64,000 nt of DNA, taken from NCBI RefSeq assembly GCF_039555335.1, contig NW_027305499.1, forward strand, positions 682,001-746,000. Reading direction: 5' to 3'. The notes under the pieces are model-generated. The model searched no databases, was not told where the DNA came from, and saw only the letters and a list, made by a program, of their open reading frames with translations. This stretch comes from Amphiura filiformis. Taxonomy: Eukaryota > Echinodermata > Ophiuroidea > Amphilepidida > Amphiuridae. Below are positions 39,401 to 54,400 of this stretch, one piece after another. Within the stretch, counting starts at the first letter, position 1. Each line of letters begins with the position of its first letter. The position numbers were made by a program, and so were the translations under genes.

Positions 39401-42400
39401 ATTTTTTCACAATATCATCAAAACGTAATTTCAAAAATATCTATCTACGGAAAAAATATTTATCTACGGAAACTCTTACCATAACATTATTAACTTGCGA
39501 CAAGTAACTTATTTTGCCTCAAAGGAAGAATTCTTCCTATTCAAATACATTGAAGAACACCCGCTGTGCTCGGGGTCACATTCCATAATGCTAATATGTC
39601 TGCGCCCATGGGTGTCACGTGTCCAGAAAATTTTCCCGTGAAAATTTACCTATTAATTCTGACTGACATTCATATGCGTACTCAAATTCACGGACCCCAT
39701 CAAAATACATAATTCACGGCATGCATATATAATACTCAAACCATGCTCACAGTTAGACTCTGGTAACGAACCAGGTGTGCTTGAAGCACACTGAGGAAAG
39801 CTGGTGACAATCTTTTCATGTGGCCTGCCCCAATCTCTGGAACCAGCCTCCAGACTGTTGGCATCAGAGAGGCGGCGTTTGTCTATATACATCTTCCAGA
39901 ACCATTTCGTTCCTGATGATTGATTATAATTATGTTTTTTCTCTCCCATTGCAGTTTGGTTCATTATGTTGAGTGCTCTTCATGCATTTTATTGGTTTAT
40001 TTATTTTGGCAATAATAATAATGACAAATGGCAGGAATTAGCAACTTTTGATAACGTACATACGTTACACATATTCCTCGATTTGAAACTAATCTATAAA
40101 TGTTTACCATCTACAGGCTCAACAGAAAATCTATTAGCTGGATTTCAGAGGAAAATATCAACTACTTTTATCTTACACATGAGAGAGCATCGGAAGACGA
40201 TCTTAACCGGTGATGTGGAGGAATGCGCACGTGCTTGCTTAGACGAAAAAGAATTTACTTGCAGGTAATTTGAAAGAGGGTTGTAAATATTTACACGAAC
40301 GAGAAAGTATTGGGTGTCATAGGTTGTAGTAAATGTGTCCTCCTATGATCATAGGGAGTTAAAGGTGTCCGTGATGGCATTATAATAAGTTTCATTTAAC
40401 TAGTTTCGCACCATGTGTTTGTCTTTCAAATTAATACATTAATACTTAAGATTTTTTTTCATTAGAATTGTCTTTTATATTTATACGTAAATATGTCTTT
40501 CAATAAATTGTTTAGAATTTATGATCCTCAATCATGATAATCTAAGAAATAGAAAAAAAATGTACTTGTACCTCCATTGATTGTTTAATTTCTATTACGT
40601 TACTGTTCCCTTTTAAATTTTAAGCAATTCTTCTTGACAGCAATTCTTAAAAAAACAACAATAAAATATCAGATGACCTTGCTCCATCCAACTTCAGAAT
40701 GCCAGGTCACATGTTTGAAGTATTTTAGTTATATTGGATAAATGAGTTCCTACCCTTTTAAAGCTATAACGTTGCCAAAATAGAACCAATTTAGTGAAGA
40801 CTTCTGTAGCGTATATGCACAAAACAATTGGTTCTGCACGAGGGGATTGATCAATTAACAGATGAATAGTCCCACTGATTTTTTTTTCTGCTTTTAATTT
40901 CTTTATGAACATTACATTGAAAACGTGAACTTTAATTTATTTATGATGACAATTTGGTAATATATCAAATTGCGGATAAGAGAATAATTGACAATTATGT
41001 TTTTTTGATATTTAGTGAAATATTTGTCAACGCAGTCTTTATTTCCTTAGTTATTTAGTCGCTGTACAAAGGGCAATTCATGACTTACCAACAAAGCAAA
41101 CAAACCTAAGTTAAAGTGAATGACCATATTGGTCATAGGCACAATTTATTATAAAGACATTACTAGCTTACATCTGTCGATTAACTTCTAAGATGTCTTC
41201 ACTTCTAGAAACATATGACCCTTCCTATCTTAAACAAATCGTAAATGTCCATAGTGTCAACGTGCCAGTACATCAGATAGGTATATTTGTATAACCTTTT
41301 CTAGTCAACACATTTTCTGTAATTTGATAACCAATCGATGTGTGCGATGTTTTGAAAGTCTTATTCCAGCTTGTTAACACTAAAATGTAGGTTATAAACA
41401 AAGGGTTCCATCTAGGATGATCCGGTTTCAGTATAATGAACGGTTAAGTTGTGGTTTATGGGTAACCTTTAGTTGGGACTGTTGTTGGTGATACCTATGG
41501 CAAATATGTATATTCAAGTCCATTGGGATAATTTGTGCTAACGTGGATCGAAATCCAATGAACAATGCGGTTCACATTTGTATTGTGATCAATCAAGCAG
41601 AAAGCTACATTTTGGACGACAAGTTCAAAAGATGTGAGCAGTTAAAGAGTTTTCAAAACAAAAGAAAACAAAGGGAAGTACATCCTTTGTTTGGCTATAT
41701 ATCAAAACCAACGTATCCGTCTTCCGACTGATTTTACTTGATAACATCATATTTGGTTTCGATTGTTAATTATTTCAAAAGAATCGTGTTGTTTTCGTTA
41801 ACATTTTGCGTGCAGGGAACCCTATATAGTAGTATTATTAAGCATTCAGATAAATGGATCGATATACGTGTTTCTTCAAGGATAAAGAGTTATATTATTC
41901 AGGAAGTATCTCGTAAACGATAGCCTTCCCTTAAGCAAAATCATGATACTGAATCGCATAGGGAAATAATAACATGTCAAGATAATGCTTGCGGATATAA
42001 AAATACATAACACCATTACTTTCAAATCAACAATGTTATAAAATGTATTTTTGACAGGGCATTTTTCTTTGATGAGATTGGAAAACATTATCCCGAACAT
42101 AATTCTTATGTCTTGCAAGAGGATCATTGTATCTACACTAACTTCAGTTATCACATGTTGGATCAAGAAGCCGATTTAAGACGAGATGACCGCAAGGATA
42201 TGTTTACCAGACTCGACACAAGTAGGTTTATTTAACTTGGCAAATAGCCTCTCCGCACTTAAGCTATGTCCATCATCCGGTGGCAAGCGATAAACATTTT
42301 AACCAATCAATGCCATCGTCATTACATTACCTCAGTAAAAATCCACCCCATTGAAGAGATCTCAATCGCTCTTCACCGGCGACTATTATATTAATATTAT

Positions 42401-45400
42401 GTATTAAGATTTGTATTGGATGGAACAAAGCCCGAAGTGAATCAGTTTAAAATGTCACAAAAGTTTGAACAAAATGTATAGCTAAACTAATATTAATATG
42501 ATGCGCCAATGTTTAGGTTTAGTGGTCCCAGACAAGTATTCTTGAGAGAAGTTTCTTAATTTGAAGTATCGGGTATGTGGCCATGATGTGATAGGTGCCC
42601 CTCAACTTATTACGAAAAGTCCACTGACAGTAAACTTTCGGTATTATTGCGCGAAACACTAACTTAATCAGGACTGTCGCACAAAGCGGCCAATCATTTC
42701 AATTCAGCTGCCAAAAAAACCAAAAAAACATGTATGAAGTATCGTCTGCATATCTGTCTATAGTTTGATAGGCAGACAGGGACTTTTATTGTAAATAAAG
42801 CGTGGTTATAACATCTTGGTCACGCGGCCAACTGTGGTCTTATAAGTAGGCACTACAGTGCCTGTATAAATTTGCTGTTGAATTCGATTGTGTGGTTTTG
42901 AATAGGATGTAATTCCATACCAGTTTTATTTGTTGTGATAGTGGAACGGTTTCAAATTCAAGCCGCGGGCTGTCCGTCAAAGCTTATCTAGACTAATGTT
43001 CATAACCACTTCTTGACCACGCGTCGATCATTTATTAGGCTTATAGCTTAACGTGTTTAAAGATTGAAGAACACGAAGAGCTCTAGCATACTATTTCTTA
43101 GTTCATACACTACAAGATAGAGGAAGGAGTATCTAGAACACGAAGTACGATTGAAGGTTGAGTGCGACGATTGCCCTGTAGGTCGTTTATCCTCCATATA
43201 TTTTGAATTTTAATGCCATAAACAAATGGGCAATTTTCAGGCTTTTCAAAAATACTTACTTGATCAGGTTGTGTTATGTGGGATATATGGCCAATGTCCG
43301 AATTAAACTGGCGAGTTGCCAACTTGAAGGGCTTGGTTTCAAATAACTTGCGTTTTGGAGATTTATCATAAAAGTGCAATTATGGTACATACGACATATT
43401 TTAGTTTATATCTTAGCTTGTATGTACATCTCTTTATATACATTTAATTGTTTTCAATATAATTTGCCATTTTATCTGCTATTCCGCGTCGCAGTATGCG
43501 ATGCCTATGAGGAGACAATAATACCAGGTAAATATGATGGTAATCGTTTGTCATTCTGAGCGACGAGCGATTAGTATTGACCGATGAGGTAGCGCGCTTA
43601 ACCCAACGCAACAAAAAGCGCTCCACCTCATTGGCCAAAATCCAATCGCTATCGCTCAGCGATGTAGTATAAATTGAGCTTTCCGGGGCGTATATTAAGG
43701 ACGATAAGTATAATGCTATCAGCGCATTGATGAGGGCGACAACGACAAGCTAAATACGATTTAACCGTGCACAATACTGTCTAAAACTTATTTCGAGCTA
43801 TTTTGGTCTTTTTTAGATCCCTAACTAAAATGTTGTTATCCCCAGTCGTGCGACGATAGCTTTACCGGCCCTAAAATGAGGTCCCGCCTTACACTTGAAC
43901 CGATGTTTTTCAAACTAAGCGTTGTGTCATTCACATTTTGAAACATCTTGAATGTGTTTACATGTACATAATTTTGAATTGTTTATTCATATCTGTGTTT
44001 ACCTTTCTAAGCATGTTTCGTAATTCGCTTAATTTAAACTCATTTGATACCATTAGACAATATGGGACCATCCATCTCAAACCGCTCGTAAAGTCGGCAA
44101 GTTGTATTTCGAGTTACAGTGCAAAATGTGCATAAAGGTTGTATTCATATTTATGTAATGTTTGTCCTACGTGTTTCTCATTTTACATGTAGTATCAGTC
44201 AAACGCCAATCTTTAATCATATTGTTGAAGAGAATAAAAAGCTTATACTTATGCATATAGTTAGTAAATAGCTCTAGTCTTTGTTTGCTTTGACCAAATT
44301 CTGTGATGGGTTAACTAAGAATCAACAATGAGAGGACATTGCTGAAGCTCGTTGACTTGGGGATGATTTGAAGTGACCGCCAATTATGACAATTTGATAT
44401 GTAATACCAGCGATGTGGAAAAAGAGAAATAATATTAGGACCAAAGTAATGTACCCTTTTACTGAAGGAGCAACGTTTAACAAGCCATAACTCCGCTTCT
44501 GGATATTGTTTAAAGTGAAATGATATATCATTGGAAAGCTTATGATATATATTTTCTAAACACGGAAGAAAACAAAATTGGCCAGGGGCCGACTTTACGA
44601 GCGTTTCGACGTGGACGGTCACCTATTATAAAATTTGGTAGTTATACAATACATTATTATTATGTTATACTGCAATCGTACTGCCCATACGAATAGATGG
44701 TATCCACAAGTTTTTAATGTTATTTGACCTGACCGGCTTTGCCCATCACCCAACCGATATCTGCACATTTTCCAGTGAATTCAATTACTCGCACCTGGAA
44801 ACACATATTGTAGTTAGGTTCCAGACTTGCTCTAGCGGGTACAATTCAGATGATCAGATTCGTTAAATAGGCTATCCCTATTGTTATAAACAGAAAACGT
44901 TAGGCCTATGTACGTACTATATGTTCATCTTTTTGTTAAATTCGAAATATGATTAACAGCTCTCTTTCGGGCCTAGAATTTTGCCTTATAGCCCTTTTGT
45001 CAAAACCAGATTACCCCTATAACTACCACCCCAATTGTTTTTATTTGTCATAAAAAAAACGCGCGTGTTTACGCCCTAACGACCTAAGATCGTAGATCCC
45101 CTCATTATTTAATGAATAACGTTACCATACAGTCAAATCGAACAAATGTTTGTCCAACAACATGGCCAACAATGGTTATCAACCATTTTGAATTACATTT
45201 CTCTTGTTAAATGCACCATTTTCGCTATATTGTTGTAACCCCTTTTGTGAAATTCGTAATGTGATTGTCAGCTCCTTTTCACGCCTAGAGTTTTGCTTGA
45301 TATCCCTTTTGTAAAAACAGATTAGATAACGAAAAGCGTTGTTATTTAATGAATACAATTACCATAAATTTGAATTGAACAACTTTTTAGCAAAACAAGT

Positions 45401-48400
45401 CAGGCCACCAATGGTTTTCAATCATGATTAAGCACACGTCTCTTGTTAACTACGACATCTTCACCATATGTTTGTAACAATGTTTATTAACTTCGAAATG
45501 CGATTGACAGCCGCCTTTCATGCTTAGAATTTTGCTCAATTTGTTTTGTGAAAAACAGATTAAATAAAGGAAAGCTTTGCTTTGCTATTTCAAAAATAAA
45601 ATTACCATGGAGGTAAACAGTTCCAATTTTGGCACAAAAACCCCATAAAAAATAAAAATCAGGCCACAGATTGTTACCAACCATATATGATTGTCACATC
45701 TTTTCTTAAATTCGTAATATGAATGCCATTTCAGGCCTAAAGCTTTGCTTGATGATCCCTTTGTAAAACAGAATAGACGACAAAAATCTTCGATCTCTGT
45801 TAGAAGATGCATTTGCAGGATTGTAGGTAAAACAATGTAAACAGTTTTGATTGACAAATTCATTGAAACAATACTCTCGACTTTAGCTTTCGCTGTCTGT
45901 GCTGTCTGCTTGATCATAAGTCCACTGCTTTTTTATTTAATTAATAAAATTACCAATGAGTTAAACTGAAACATGTTTGGCTAAAACTTGGCCAACGATT
46001 CCGACTCAGAGAGTTGTTTAATAACTCTTTTGTGAAAAAATATAAGATAACAAAAAGCTGGTTTAGTTATTTACTGAATGCGTTTTAATTATTGGAAAAA
46101 ACAACAGGCCACAGATGGTTACCAATCATTTTGAATTGCACTTCTCTGTTTTATGCACCATTGTCACCATATGTTTGTAACACCTTTTGTTCAATGTTCA
46201 ATGTGATTGACAACTTTCTAGATTTTGCTTGATATCCGTATTGTAAAAACCGACATAATTACCATGATCATAATGTTTGGCAAATATCAGGCAACTGATG
46301 GGTATGTTTACTTCCAATCTTTTGTTACCATCTTTGCCAGTCTTCTTTTGTCTTGTAATGTCATTTGTTTTCTTTTTGTTTCTCAATTTTTTCCATTGTG
46401 AATTAATTTAACTTGAACTTTTGTAACGCTATAGCTTACAATGATTAGTCATTAAATGACATTAAAATAAACTGAGCTCAACAAGAAACTTATAATTTTT
46501 CACAACTTGTGATCATATCTTAAAATCCTGTCCATCCAAATGAACCAAAATTACACACAGGATTACTTCAATACTCCTCTCAAAACACATGTCAGTAACC
46601 AAGCAGTTGTCCAACTGACACAACAGTAAAATGCTATGACACGAAACAGCTTCCCGGACCACTTTCACAGCACATATTTGGCACCCAGCATAAGAAATCT
46701 GTACGCATGCATACAAGATCCTTGCATAGATGATGAAAAGGTGTTGCGTTCTGCTTTTCACGCACTTTCGTCAAGAAAGAGGTCTTGTTCCTTACTATTC
46801 AACTTACTCCTTAAGAGTTATCACCTGTGCAAGGATCTTGTAATCATTCTTATTTCATGTCAGTGCATTTTGCTGTTGTGTCAGTTGGATAACTGCTTGG
46901 TTACTGACATGTGTTTAGAGTAGAGTATTGAAGTAAACCTGTGCGTAATTTTGGTTCATTTTCATGGACGTTAAGATACGACCTTGTGAAAAATTATAAG
47001 TTTCTTTTAAGCCATGGTTATAAAATAGTTTTGATGACAAAAACATTGCATACAAATCACTGATCTTTAGTCACATACACTGCAGACAGAAACACTCACG
47101 CTTGTTTGAAGAAGACTCGTCAGACACATCTTGTCTGGTTTGGGAAATAAGACCTCAAATAGTAGCACACAGAGTAATTATTTTGAGCATGATTGCACCT
47201 CTGACTTTTGATTTCAGATGATTGTCCCCTACCACTTGGTATGAAATCTGGGATCATCGGTGACTCTCAAGTAACAGCGTCTACCTTTGGCGATTCAAAG
47301 CACGCGCCATGGTTCGCTCGACTTCATAATGATTCATTATGGCAGCCTTCAAGTGGAGACAATGCTCCCTGGATACAAGTCTCATTCCAGCAACGGATGA
47401 TCATTACAGGTATGTCATGTTCCTTTATAGAGACATGATAATTGATCATGTGTCGATTTTTAATAACAACAACCTAAAACAACATAAATAAAAAAAGAAG
47501 TCACTCCACACGCGCACTTATGCATACATTGATACAACATTTTGTATAACACTTTTAACTTTAAAAACTTCCATTATGTTTTGATGCTTGGAAAGATACG
47601 ATCATGTCGTGCCTCCTTTTTCAACCAAATCGACGGTAATAACTCTTGTAGTGAGGGATCAACATTTAACCACATATTGCCACAGGCAAACCTCACTTCC
47701 TGGTAACCCAGTACCACACAAGTTTATGTAACTCATTGACCCATTTGTGTTATATACTGCCTCTAGCTATAATGACATCCTTGTGATCTGGTCAACTCAT
47801 TGACAGATACCAACCTCAGGAAGGAATTCAGTTTTGATCAATTCTCTTCAGGTAGTGAAACGTAATGCCAGCATTGATAATAAAATACACACACAAAAAT
47901 TAACACCTAAATTGAACCATCTCCGGAGTTTGAAAAAGTATTTAAAAATCAAATGCCTTTATTCAAGAACCTCTTTGTGTGCACTAATTCTTTATGATTT
48001 AAATTTGATTTAATATACCTGTGCTTTAAAATAGGAATTATTGTCCAAGGTAATGGAGATACAGCCAATCAAGGGAGCTGGGTCAAAGAATTTTACATAT
48101 CGTACACCACCAATGAAACTATACCAATGTGGAATTATTCAAACTATGAAACTCTTCCTAAACCTACGACTATCGTGAGTATAAAACATATTACAATGTA
48201 TTATCCCCGATATTGCTATCGCTGGTCAGGAAGGCTTCATGATTGACGAAGGGTTTTGCCATTTTTGCCAGCGATACATTGCCTAAATGTAGTACATTGA
48301 CCCACACAATTTTGTTGACGTGTTACTTTTGAGATTTTAGCATTTTATGTTGTGATGTATTTTACTATTAAGCACACAAGTATTTAATTGGAAAAAGAAG

Positions 48401-51400
48401 ACTATTTGATTAATATAATGCCTGTTAACTTTGTCCATCCGTGCACTGTGTATTCTGGGATGTGATACCCATAATACTTATCAGAACACATAGGTATTTC
48501 AGAGGAGAATGGTTTATTAATGTTTACCTTTGTTAATTCGCACTTTGTATCACTATAAAAACGGAGTGGTATAATATTTCGATACCAAGTGCACACACAT
48601 TCACTTATTAGGACAAATAATATATTGTCATAGAGTTTTGGATGAAGTGTTTTGTGTTAACTTTGCTTCATTGATACGAATTGCAATTGTGTATCAGCTG
48701 ATATTAAGAGGGTATTATAGAGGTTGCGATTTCCAAACATGCGTATCGTACGCCCTTTTATATAATATTCAAAATCACTCTCCTGTGACGGGATTTTGAA
48801 TAGATCTACGGGCGTACGTACGTTTGGAAATCGAAACCTTTCTAATATATAGCAGTTAAAAGACGTGCGTCTCTCTATTCTCAAACCTTACAACAACAAA
48901 CATTCAACGATTTCAATATGTTCGGTACAATTCTGGCGATACGTAAACGTTAAAGATACTCCTATACTTATATTAGGATTCTAATTTTAGTGCGTCTCGG
49001 ATTTTTCATAAACTGAACTATTTATATCATATCATAGTAAACAGGCTATCAGATAACATCAATATAAACCATGTCATGACCACTTGTCGCTTATCGACAA
49101 TGTATATTAGCTTTGGAACATCCTTTATTAATTTTGTTTCGCCATTGGTACATTTTGTAATATTGGCGTAGTACGCCTAGCGGATATGGTATAATGTTTC
49201 TGAAGCCTCACGAAAACAATTGAGTTAAAGTGTATGGTAAAAGCTCGCAGATAAAAGTTTCAAATGTGTATACAATAATTATTTGAAAATATTTGAAGGT
49301 AGTAGTAGGCTTAATATGTGGTGTGATCAAGCAAATCAGTCTGGCACATTTAATTTCGGGCATATTTAATTTACAGTGTTTATAGGATTATGAACAATAT
49401 TTGCAAAGCTACATTTTACAGAAAACCCCATCAAATTTGGACAATAAAGTCCTTTGTTTAGCTATATCTCAAAATCAATATTTCCGACTTCCAACTGATT
49501 TTCCTTGATCACATCACATATTAATCACTACTACCTTCAAATATTTTCAAATAATTATTGACAATCAATAACAAAGCTGTGTACATTTTCTGCGGACATC
49601 CAATAATATTGACAAAAAAGTACCTCAGCAGCTGCAGTCATTCTATTAAAAATATTTTATACTTCAAATTAGCGTAATGAAGAAAATAAATGTCGTGTAA
49701 ATACTTTTGATTCAACACTTTTGCATACAAGATATCATCAGTTTAGATAGTTTCATTCTAATTATCAATTGATTGGTTGGCTGACTTACATTTCAAACTA
49801 TTTTTAATTTATGTACTTAATGTGTATTTTCCTGTTTTTCAGCAATTTAAAGCCAATGGCGAACCAACATGTTCACATCCGGTGCTTTTTCAGCCACCTA
49901 TACGTGCAACCATGCTACGTATCCATCCATTGCAATGGCGCACCAGAGTTGCCTTGCGGCTTGAGATCTTAGGATGTCGGGATAACGGTTGGTTTCATTT
50001 GCTTGTATATCCGGATTCAGATATGAAATCTGTAAAGCACTTGTATGCTCATTGATTTTTATTACATTAGCTAGCAATCGTATAAGCCTTTCCCTGCTGT
50101 TTTCTATAGATCAACAAATTTATAAAGAACTCAGAAAAGATATACAAATAATGGGAGATAATAGAGTAGATCAACAGCATACAATAAAGACTTAGCTCTT
50201 AAGAACATAAAAATTAATTCAGCTGACTCGTACAACGTGGCAAATGCAATTAAATGAATTCAATCTACGTTTTAGCATTTCACACTTTTCATGTGAATAT
50301 ATATAGTAAAGCGCGCTTCAGACTCCGTATTGCACGTACAATATTGTATGTACAATACTTTTCGTGACGTCAAAAAGTATTACACGTGCAATAAATAGTA
50401 TGTACCGGGAAAATATATATTGTGCTACAATCATTGCTTGCTTAATTGATACGTAGTTGCCAAATTTCTAAGAGTGGTAAATTTAGTGAGTGTTCGTGCA
50501 CCGAATGATGAACATCTTTTTATGTCTTTTTGTATTCAACTTTTGTACTTAATATTAAAAGGCCTATTAATACTAACGATATTAATAATATTAAAATTGT
50601 AATAATAATATAAATGGCGCATTCAGTTCTTATTTATTTATTTATAGATTTATTTATTTAGGCCTATTTGTTTATTGATTGATTAATTGATTTAGCGATT
50701 CATTTATACTGACATTTAGTCATATATTGATTTAGTCAGTTTTTTAAGTATTATTTGTAGGCCTATGTATTTATTATGGTTTTGATCTGATTGATACTGA
50801 TATTTTTATTGTTTTTTAAAGTGTTGGCATATAACATTATACATTATAACACGTTGTGTTATGAATTTGCAACAGCTTTTTACATGTTGATATCGTTGAG
50901 GCATGTTATGATAGTGTATGTTATAGACCTACTTATGATCATCCCAATACATCCATAAACATGTTAATGTGAAACGAGATTACTTGAAATATATAAAGAG
51001 TTTCAACTATACGCCGTAGAAGTGACGTAGTTAATCGGATTAACTACCATAGCAATAGATGAATACAATTTTGAATATATCGCCCTGCACTACAACGTTC
51101 ACGCGGTACCTATGCATTGAACCCAGAGAAGATGTAAACGAAGGAGATAGATCCAGCTATCCTCAAACAAAATATGTGTGTTGCCGCTCATTCAAAAGCA
51201 ATCACGCTATTTAGGTTTAACAATAAAATACAACAAAAGGGTTCGAACCCATGACGGGTGTGATACACAAGTTGCTGCTTACTGGTTTTAGGGAAAGGTC
51301 AGTGTCTGTATACCATCAATACCATGCATACCATGCATGCAGATCCTAACATCCAGTTTATTTCAAATAAAATATGACCGAAGTTCCATGGCAAATAATA

Positions 51401-54400
51401 ATTTTGCACGCTTGGTTACGCTTTCAACCTCTACGATTTATGATACAGACTATTTTCAATTATCAAAATATCTTTATTAGGTTTGCAGGAAATGACAGGA
51501 AAATACATTAAAACAATAAAATATAGATGATCAAAAATCATCCCGTTTCTAACAAAATCCTAAAACACTCTCCTAAATAATTAATATATATTCCAAAATG
51601 GGCGGATTTTTTTGGAATCTTATCTCAAGGATATAATTCCGTTCTTCCTCCTTCTTTTTCAACTTTCCTGATTGAACCATAGATGTCAAAGAAAGGCTGA
51701 TCACTTGCACCTGTAAGATAAGTATGTTTGAAAAGAGCGGTATTGTATTCAATCTATGTTTGCTGACATACACAGGTGATCAGTGCAATCTGCTTGCAGT
51801 GCAGGGCGGTCTATTCAAAAATTGTATTCATCTATTGCTATGGTAGTTAACCAGATTATGACGTCACTTCTACGGCGTATACGAACATAATTCTGAAATA
51901 TGTCTCTCTGATTGGTTGATTGTCAAGAGGATTACGGCATCCTCAAAGCCTCTTGCTGTAATTCTCTAATCGATATCTATTATAGGACCGATCTTTTGAA
52001 ATCCATACAACCGTGTCAAATGAAATAGTCTCGGATCATAGTTTGTGGACGATACAACATTGATACGTCAGATTTCGGAATTGTATTAAAAATAGGCACA
52101 AATCACATTGAACAGGTTGATTGCTGGCAAAAGTAGATAAAATAACTATGGGTCGAATTTACATTAATCAGTGTCCTGGGCCAGGATAACATTTAGGACT
52201 CCTTCGCATTCTAAAACAATACTTTGAACACCAAATGTCCTTGCTTTCATTTTCTCATTTAATTTGTTTTAATTGTAATTAATTTCTTTGTCCACTGGCT
52301 CTGTGGTAAATCCGGTATTGCCAAATATTTATCGTCCATTACCCGTGTTAATCTATTTATTTATTAAAATGCACCATCTATTAAATGCCTGTAATACAAT
52401 GTATACGCCTAGTGTATTTGATAACAAATTTGTTTTTATTTTTTATTGGAATTTGGGTGCCATTACACGATTTCATATATATAAAATATGTTTGGGCATG
52501 GCGGAATTAGTATATGATTAAAGATAGACATACTCTTAGGCCCCCTTTTTTCATGTTTGTACATTATTAATATTAATATTTATGTACAAAATGCAAACGA
52601 ATGTATATATATTTGATTGTTTTGTAAACATTAAATTTGATGTTTACTCATAATTATGTCTGGAAAGTCAGGGAAAAACTAAGGAGCATCGGTATTTAGT
52701 TTCCTGGGAAAGTGGATCAGATGAGCAGTGAGTAAAAGCATTCGCCCTAAATCTGTATTTGATTTTTATTTTTTTATGAATTTATTAGGCCTACTGGTAA
52801 AGTGCAGAAAAAACCTCAAAACGCACTCTAGGATTTTTCATCAGCAGCAGTAGAAATTTATCTTGCATAGATTTTCTGGTGACTTCGCTTGGATTTAGCA
52901 AACAATGAACCGTCAGGGTTATAGCGCGTTATTTAATCTGATTCAACTAGTCGTGGCACGTATATTTATTGCACGTGTAATACTTTTTGACGTCACGAAA
53001 AGTATTGTACATACAATATTGTACGTACAATACGGAGTCTGAAGCTCGCTTAAGAGTGTATTACAATTTAAAAAACAATAGCGGTAAAAAACTTCCAAAA
53101 ACGACACGCATAGATAAAGGGAACTTTTACGTAAACGAAACGACCGAGTACGTTTTAACCTTGGATATGTTATACTTTCAACACACAACAACGTGCAGGT
53201 GAATTAATAGAAAACATTGCATTTCAAGACAGGATGTTCTTATGCATTATAAATGTGCCTTCAAGGTTAATGTTCTTCATGTTAAGCTATGCTGAAAATC
53301 AAAAGTTAATTCGGTCTTTACTTCAAAATCTGTCTCATGTAACTAAACAATCTGTTGAATTGGCTACTAAAGTATGAACGTTAAATCGCATTTGCAATAT
53401 TTTCTTTCCAGATTGTGATTACGCTCTTGGAGTAGCTTCGGGTAGAATTCACGATAGTCAGCTCACCGCGTCAAGCAGGGATAGTAACGTTAATCATGAC
53501 GCTCACAAGGCTAGACTAAACTCATATGGCACCCCTTTAATGTATGGATGGATGCCACGTATCAGTAGCGAACGAGATGAATGGCTCCAGGTGAGATTTA
53601 TTGACTAAAAATTGTATTACATAAAGTATTAAATGTATTAGATATTCATAGTTTTAGGAAATACCTGTATCATTGTAAGAAATTATTGAGGGACTGTATA
53701 GGTTATTGCCAAAGGTGAGGTAGGGAGAATCAAAAGTTATATAATACTTTATTTTCTGTTGTGTCGTCTGCAAAGGTTGTGGAACTGTACATGACATTTT
53801 TGTTCCAGACGAGATGTGTAATGATGCTAATTTTGTATGTCCGGGCAATTTTTGTTGCTTGTATGTAAACAATTTGAAATCGGATTGGTGTGTGTTTTTG
53901 GTAATTATTGAAAACAAAAACTATGACCTGCATTCATGCGAGTGTAACAACGGTACACTTACGATAGCTGCCTTTGCTTATTCTTATTCTTCGTCATTTT
54001 CTTCATTTCACCTCCTCCTCCTTCTCACTCTGCTCCTCCTCCTCCTCCTCCTCCTCCTCCTCCTCCTCCTCCTCCTCCTCCTCCTCCTCCTCCTCCTCCT
54101 CTTCCTCTTCCTCTTCCTCCTCCTCATTATCTTCCTCTGCCTCCTCCTTACCTTTTTTATTCGGCCATGCTCTTTACTTCTTCTTGTCTCCTTTTTTCCC
54201 ACTTCTATTGTATTAAAGATACGCTGAAGCAAGAAAGTGTACAGTAGACTTTCATCCTTAATGGATAGGTACAACTATTGAAGGGGGTTATATACAGTAA
54301 TAATGCTTCATGTTTTAATAAATGGTTTGCCATTACATTTTATAAAACTTGTCACAATTTTGCAATTAAAATAACTTTGAATTTGTATTAACATAATTGA

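Noticed and set aside
53814..54274. Poly-Leu, poly-Ser and poly-Arg frames on both strands
   Set aside because: Artefacts of the CTC microsatellite in an intron between two F5/8C exons.
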